Source: Nitrospirota bacterium
GTDB taxonomy: Bacteria; Nitrospirota; Thermodesulfovibrionia; Thermodesulfovibrionales; JdFR-85
Direction of reading: 5' to 3'
DNA length: 16,891 nucleotides
NCBI GenBank assembly: GCA_003232715.1
Contig: QIJG01000083.1
Location: 1 to 16,891 of the forward strand
Positions 13,261 to 16,891 of the stretch are shown here, one piece after another (the first letter of the stretch is position 1; each line of letters begins with the position of its first letter). The notes beneath the pieces were generated by a model. That model did no database searches. It was not told the DNA's origin and saw nothing but the letters and a program-made list of their open reading frames with translations. Made by a program: the position numbers and the translations under genes.

Positions 13261-14370
13261 TCAGCCCTTATGTTCCGGGTAAAGATTAAGAATATCTGCT
13301 TCATTGGCTGCGCAGATCCCTCTTTCAGTAATCAATCCGGTAACCAGTTCAGAAGGGGTAACGTCAAATGCATAATTTGCGGCATTGCTGTTTTTGGGAG
13401 TCAGCAGCACTCTTTTGATTTCACCTTCACAGATGCCCTCGATATATCTGACCTCATCAGGGTCTCTTTCCTCAATCGGTATTTCCTTCCTGCCATCTCT
13501 TATCTCCCAATCAAATGTTGACGAGGGCAGTGCAACATAAAATGGAATATCGTTATCTTTCGCAGCCAGGGCCTTGAGGTAGGTTCCTGTCTTATTGGCA
13601 ACATCTCCCGTGTATGTCGTCCTGTCCGTTCCTACAATCACCATATCCACAAGTCCGTGCTGCATCAGATGCCCCCCTGCATTATCAGGTATTACAGTGT
13701 GAGGCACGCCATGCTGACCAAGCTCCCAGGCTGTCAGACTTGCGCCCTGATTCCTCGGTCTCGTCTCATCAACCCAGACATGAAGATTAATCCCCTTATC
13801 AAAGGCAGCATATACGGGTGATGTTGCAGAGCCGTAATCGACAAATGCCAGCCACCCGGCATTACAGTGCGTGAGAATATTAACAGGATTGCCATTCTTC
13901 CCTGCAGCAATCCCCTCAATTATCTTTACCCCATGCTCGCCGATCCTCCTGCAGTAGTCAGCATCCTCATCAGCAATATCATTTGCGGTCTTCAGGGCTA
14001 TGGCCACTTTATCAGCAGGAGAGTCCCCTTTCATAATGGCTTTCAACTGCCTGTTTACCGCCCACTTGAGATTGACGGCTGTGGGCCTCGTTGATATAAG
14101 TTTTTTGCCGGCCGCATTCAGATAATCATCAAATGAATTTCCTTTTTCAGCTTCCAGTGCGGCAAGATACATTCCATAGCCCGCAGCTGCGCCAATTAAT
14201 CCGGCGCCCCTCACATGCATATCCTTTATGGCAGCGGCTACGTCATCAACAGCAGTTAAATCCTCAATCACTAACTCATGAGGAAGTCTTCTCTGATCAA
14301 TAATCCTGATTATTGATTCATCGTCTTTCTTCACCCAGATGGTGCGATAATGTCTTCCGTTTACATTCAT
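13261..14370 (-). CDS. mtnA: Methylthioribose-1-phosphate isomerase
   Basis: A 369-residue member of the eIF2B-alpha-like sugar isomerase family. It converts S-methyl-5-thioribose-1-phosphate to the ribulose form, the step after MtnP in methionine or methylthioadenosine salvage. Visible: DQRRLP near the start, MHVRGAGLIG (51-60; the family more often has RGAPLIG), RPTAVNLKWAV, the catalytic cysteine C169 in LTHCNAGWLA, ETRPRNQGASLTAWEL, and the catalytic aspartate D249 in VGTDR. A short AGGAAAT precedes the ATG. The gene is intact. No later salvage enzymes (mtnBCDE or an aldolase of the DHAP shunt) are in the window, so the fate of the product cannot be told. Confidence 0.96.
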   Translation of the reverse strand: MNVNGRHYRTIWVKKDDESIIRIIDQRRLPHELVIEDLTAVDDVAAAIKDMHVRGAGLIGAAAGYGMYLAALEAEKGNSFDDYLNAAGKKLISTRPTAVNLKWAVNRQLKAIMKGDSPADKVAIALKTANDIADEDADYCRRIGEHGVKIIEGIAAGKNGNPVNILTHCNAGWLAFVDYGSATSPVYAAFDKGINLHVWVDETRPRNQGASLTAWELGQHGVPHTVIPDNAGGHLMQHGLVDMVIVGTDRTTYTGDVANKTGTYLKALAAKDNDIPFYVALPSSTFDWEIRDGRKEIPIEERDPDEVRYIEGICEGEIKRVLLTPKNSNAANYAFDVTPSELVTGLITERGICAANEADILNLYPEHKG

Positions 14371-14606
14371 TTGATTTCCTGAACAGAACTTTCCCGAAAA
14401 TAATATTTATCTTTATTTATATTGCACGGACCTTAACTCCTATTACAGTGAGACAAAGCATGAAACATAAACGCCTCGTTACGTTACATTGCAATTTTAC
14501 ACAACATTATCCAACAAATTCAAGGGCAGTTCACATAAAAATGCTAAAGCAGAGAGATAAAAGCAGATGAATGTATGGCAGCTCCATGTAAGGGAGACGC
14601 TTTATC

Positions 14607-14615
14607 TGGTATAAT
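14607..14615 (+). promoter_or_regulatory. Extended -10 of the flavin reductase gene
   Basis: TGGTATAAT matches TGnTATAAT. Transcription would start near 14622, leaving a short leader with GGAGGAG (14631-14637) before ATG 14645. No good -35 is visible. The preceding stretch back to mtnA shows no coding signal. Confidence 0.55.
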
Positions 14616-14644
14616 TTCAATAAAACAAAAGGAGGAGATCCGTC

Positions 14645-15223
14645 ATGAAAAAATCTTTAGGCCCAAAAACCATCATTTATCCAACCCCGGTCCTGGTCAT
14701 AGGAACCTATGACAGCAATGGCAAAGCCAATGCAATGACTGCATCCTGGGGAGGGATCTGCTGTTCTCAACCACCCTGCATAGCCGTCTCTCTGAGAAAG
14801 GCAACCTACTCATATGACAATATCGTGGAACACAAGGCGTTTACCATTAATATCCCCTCTGAGGACTATATCAGGGAAGCCGATTATTTTGGAACAGTAT
14901 CAGGGAGAAAAGAGGACAAGTTTGCCATTACCGGACTTACCCCCGTAAAGAGTGACCTCGTTGATGCACCCTACATCAGGGAGTTTCCCCTCATTCTTGA
15001 GTGCAAGGTAATCCATACATTTGAGATAGGCCTCCATACCCAGTTCATTGGTGAGGTGATGGATCTCAAGGCTGAAGAATCCGTACTCGGAGAAATCGGG
15101 GTTCCTGATATTGAAAGAGTAAAACCCTTTTTGTTTACCCCCGAAAGCCGCACCTATTATGGTCTTGGCAAATTACTTGGAAAGGCCTTTTCGATTGGAA
15201 GGAGTTTGTGTGGAGATAAATAA
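14645..15223 (+). CDS. Flavin reductase family protein, flavoredoxin-like
   Basis: A 192-residue FMN-binding split-barrel protein of the flavin reductase-like family, to which flavoredoxin of sulfate reducers belongs. It would bind FMN in the cytosol and pass electrons to or from flavins or other redox proteins. Diagnostic parts: PTPVLVIGTYDSNGKANAMT (residues 14-33), the phosphate-contact region ASWGGICCSQPPCIAVSLRK, YDNIVEHKAFTINIPSED, DYFGTVSGRKEDKF, and FIGEVMDLKAEESVL near the end. Three cysteines cluster at about 41-47, unusual for plain flavin reductases and perhaps redox-active. GGAGGAG gives a good ribosome-binding site. It is monocistronic, with no partner redox gene next to it. Confidence 0.9.
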   Translation: MKKSLGPKTIIYPTPVLVIGTYDSNGKANAMTASWGGICCSQPPCIAVSLRKATYSYDNIVEHKAFTINIPSEDYIREADYFGTVSGRKEDKFAITGLTPVKSDLVDAPYIREFPLILECKVIHTFEIGLHTQFIGEVMDLKAEESVLGEIGVPDIERVKPFLFTPESRTYYGLGKLLGKAFSIGRSLCGDK

Positions 15224-15523
15224 AAGAGAATAAATCAAGGAAGTTCATACTGTAGGGGTAGCCGTCCATCCAACTGTGAGGGTGAAGATGAATGAGGAGA
15301 ATACAGTCAACTCATAGCAGGAAGGCAGGTTCAGATAATAAAGAATCATAGTGCCACGCTTGTTTTGTGAGGCCATAAGTGCTTGAAATTACAGAATATT
15401 TATTTTGCAACTGTCGAAGATGGGTATGACTATTAGGTCTCCGAAGAGACAATAATACAACATTTTAATTACCTTCCAGAATTATCTTCCAGGATTGCCG
15501 ATAAAAACCCCGGCAACTATTGG
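15224..15523. other. Non-coding region with a possible degenerate coding frame
   Basis: No supported gene. One plus-strand frame from about 15389 reads protein-like text (NIYFATVEDGYDY, one TAG at 15434-15436, then VSEETIIQHFNYLPELSSRI). It stays open until 15670 by running into the palindromic element, but has no start codon or ribosome-binding site. It may be a gene remnant or chance. A 6-bp inverted repeat TTGCCG/CGGCAA lies at 15495-15516 just before the element. Confidence 0.3.
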
Positions 15524-15720
15524 AAAGGGACAGGAACACGGAGTTTGAACGGATTTATTAATCGTCTCAAAATAGTGTGGACATATTATTTAAAAAATCC
15601 CTCCCAACCTCCCTTTGCCAAAGGGAGGTATCATCCCCCTCTTAGGGGCGAGGGGAGATTTTTAGATTGATGTCGGTTCAATTATGAGAATGAGTGAAAA
15701 CTCCGTGTCCCTGTCCCTTT
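15524..15720. repeat. MITE-like palindromic element with 23-bp terminal inverted repeats
   Basis: The ends (15524-15546 and 15698-15720) are inverted copies of a 23-mer beginning AAAGGGACAGG and ending CGGAGTTT, with one mismatch. Inside lies a second palindrome: outer arms TAAAAAATCCCTC (15591-15603) and GAGGGGAGATTTTTA (15650-15664). These enclose a 9-bp hairpin CCTCCCTTT-GCC-AAAGGGAGG (15608-15628) and a 5-bp hairpin CCCCT-CTT-AGGGG (15636-15648). It encodes no transposase. Such GGGACAGG-type ends recall repeats mobilised by REP-associated or IS200-like transposases, which is inference. No target duplication is apparent. Confidence 0.8.
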
Positions 15721-15757
15721 TTCACATCTATAGCTGTTTTGGCGTAGTCTTATTCGC

Positions 15758-16720
15758 TCAGTTTTTTCTGCCGGACTCAAACAGGTCCATGGTCTCCAGT
15801 GAGAGGTCTTTAGCCCGTTCATAGAGCCCCTTGAGGTCCCGGCCTGTTTCTTTTGCGCCCTTATCCACTTCACCTTCAATGGCATCAACATCTTTCAGAA
15901 GTCCTTTAACCTTTACTTTTGTTTTAGTATCTACAGTGCTTCCCGCTTTTCTTAAGGCTGACTTTGCATCTTCCAGGTCTTTTTTGGTAGCAGTCATATC
16001 TCCGGTCAGATAGTGTTTTGTGGCTTTCCAGAGACTTCTCCTTGCCTGTGTCATCGGTGACTGGATATCAACATCTACGAACTGGACACCATCCTCCGCT
16101 GCCTTTAATGCCTCCGCTGCCTTTCGGGGCTCTTTTTTGGCCAGAAACCCCTGGGCGTCCGTGATATGAGTTTCCGTATAAGAGAGCGGCAGATCAACCT
16201 CGCTAAAGATTAATGACTCATCAGCCAAATTCAGCTCCTTTTTGGCTCCCTTCTTGTTTCCCTTCTTCAGATGTTCCCTTGCCTTGTTGATATGTTCCCG
16301 GGCTTTACTCACCGGAACAATATCTGCTATCTCATCCAGAGAGGCATAAATTGGAACCAGGTCCGGTATAACCGATTCAGTGTCCTCATAAGAGAGGTGC
16401 TTTTTTGCCACCCAGATGTGGTCTTTTACCTTGGCTGTCGGCAGTGTTGCCCTTATGATATCAATCAGTGTCAGTGCCTGTCTCAGCTCTCCCCTGGCAT
16501 GGTTCAGGTCCTTTTCGTGGATATCCGCCCTGGCCTGGGCTATATGTCGTAACACCTTGACCGCTGAAGATGAGATGATTGATTTCTCACCGGCGGTAAG
16601 GGTTCTGGTCGGAGTAACCGTGACCTTTTCATGGATAACCTGTGCGAAGACAGTGCCTGAGGTTATCGGACTTAGCATTAAGATACCTGCTGCCAGAATG
16701 ATTGTAACCGCCTTTTTCAT
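15758..16720 (-). CDS. Exported YfdX family protein
   Basis: A 320-residue protein matching the YfdX family. E. coli YfdX is under EvgA control and linked to acid and drug stress, but its biochemical role is not settled. Residues 1-26 are a signal peptide (MKKAVTIILAAGILMLSP, cleavage likely after VFA26). The mature part is almost all helix. It has two related segments, SKAREHINKAREHLKKGNKK...SEVDLPLSYTETHI and ITDAQGFLAKKEPRKAAEA...VDVDIQSPMTQA, typical of the family's paired helical units. A further helical tail follows, longer than in E. coli. GGAGG with a 9-nt gap precedes the ATG. The gene upstream on the same strand ends 75 nt away. Confidence 0.85.
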   Translation of the reverse strand: MKKAVTIILAAGILMLSPITSGTVFAQVIHEKVTVTPTRTLTAGEKSIISSSAVKVLRHIAQARADIHEKDLNHARGELRQALTLIDIIRATLPTAKVKDHIWVAKKHLSYEDTESVIPDLVPIYASLDEIADIVPVSKAREHINKAREHLKKGNKKGAKKELNLADESLIFSEVDLPLSYTETHITDAQGFLAKKEPRKAAEALKAAEDGVQFVDVDIQSPMTQARRSLWKATKHYLTGDMTATKKDLEDAKSALRKAGSTVDTKTKVKVKGLLKDVDAIEGEVDKGAKETGRDLKGLYERAKDLSLETMDLFESGRKN

Positions 16721-16795
16721 CTTACCCGCCTCCTTTGGGATTTAAGAGTTGATATGGAAAAACTTGATTTTGCTCATTGCCTCTCCGCAGCCATT

Positions 16796-16891
16796 CTACC
16801 GATGATGAACAATTGCCTCTGAGGCCTTCAGTAGTCCCCGTGCCTTTTCCACATCCTCTCCTGATCCGTGGAATATCACGAGGAATTTATT
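16796..16891 (-). CDS. C-terminal end of an unidentified gene cut by the window edge
   Basis: Minus-strand frame open from the window end to TAG at 16798-16796, giving NKFLVIFHGSGEDVEKARGL followed by LKASEAIVHHR. The strand-turn-helix look (KFLVIFHGSG, then an amphipathic helix) and low-bias codons suggest a real C-terminus. The part visible is too short to name. It lies upstream of, and may be co-transcribed with, the YfdX gene. Confidence 0.45.
   Translation of the reverse strand, partial: NKFLVIFHGSGEDVEKARGLLKASEAIVHHR

Overview
The window (about 47% GC by eye) looks like a chromosomal stretch of a free-living anaerobic or micro-aerophilic bacterium. Gene content (methylthioadenosine salvage, flavoredoxin-like flavin reductase, TlpA-like thioredoxin, small cysteine-rich proteins, a divergent UvrA, a YfdX protein) would fit Nitrospirota or a deltaproteobacterial lineage. 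That placement is a judgement from protein style only, with no rRNA or marker gene to confirm it.

Layout. 66-981 (+): a cysteine synthase gene broken by a small deletion. 1058-3239 (-): a long RelA/SpoT homologue split by a frameshift exactly between its hydrolase and synthetase parts. 3356-3568 (+): a small Cys-rich protein, followed by a tRNA-Leu(CAA) with a defective acceptor stem, an exported TlpA-like thioredoxin, a divergent UvrA and FxsA. 7694-9595: a divergent pair, a signal-less ModA-type binding protein (-) and a multi-pass membrane protein (+), sharing a compact promoter region. 9607-10401 (-): a LipM-like lipoate-pathway acyltransferase. 10502-11467 (+): two small overlapping genes and a coiled-coil protein built on a 27-nt tandem repeat, truncated by a 2-nt slip. 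11600-14370 (-): a methylthioadenosine/adenine salvage cluster in transcription order mtnA, mtnP, apt, then the decayed start of an NCS2 purine permease. 14645-15223 (+): flavin reductase. 15224-15757: non-coding, with a palindromic MITE-like element. 15758-16720 (-): exported YfdX protein, downstream of a gene cut by the window edge.

How genes work together. MtnP splits methylthioadenosine into adenine and methylthioribose-1-phosphate; MtnA isomerises the latter; Apt recycles adenine to AMP. The lost NCS2 permease would have supplied purine bases. The spacing mtnP-apt-permease (13 and 9 nt, when the broken ends are restored) shows an ancestral operon.

The most notable feature is the density of small lesions: cysK (about 20 nt lost), RSH (1-2 nt), tRNA-Leu (3 nt), the repeat protein (2 nt in an AT run), mtnP (about 13 nt) and the NCS2 remnant (start-codon change, nonsense codon and truncation). 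Either this genome is losing genes, or the assembly carries indels. The varied sizes and the point changes in the permease argue that at least part is real. A second pattern is that four genes (RSH, fxsA, the binding protein, the membrane protein) have a TATAAT-like hexamer only 6-10 nt before the start codon, as expected for leaderless mRNAs. I found no CRISPR array, complete transposase, phage gene or recognisable defence system.
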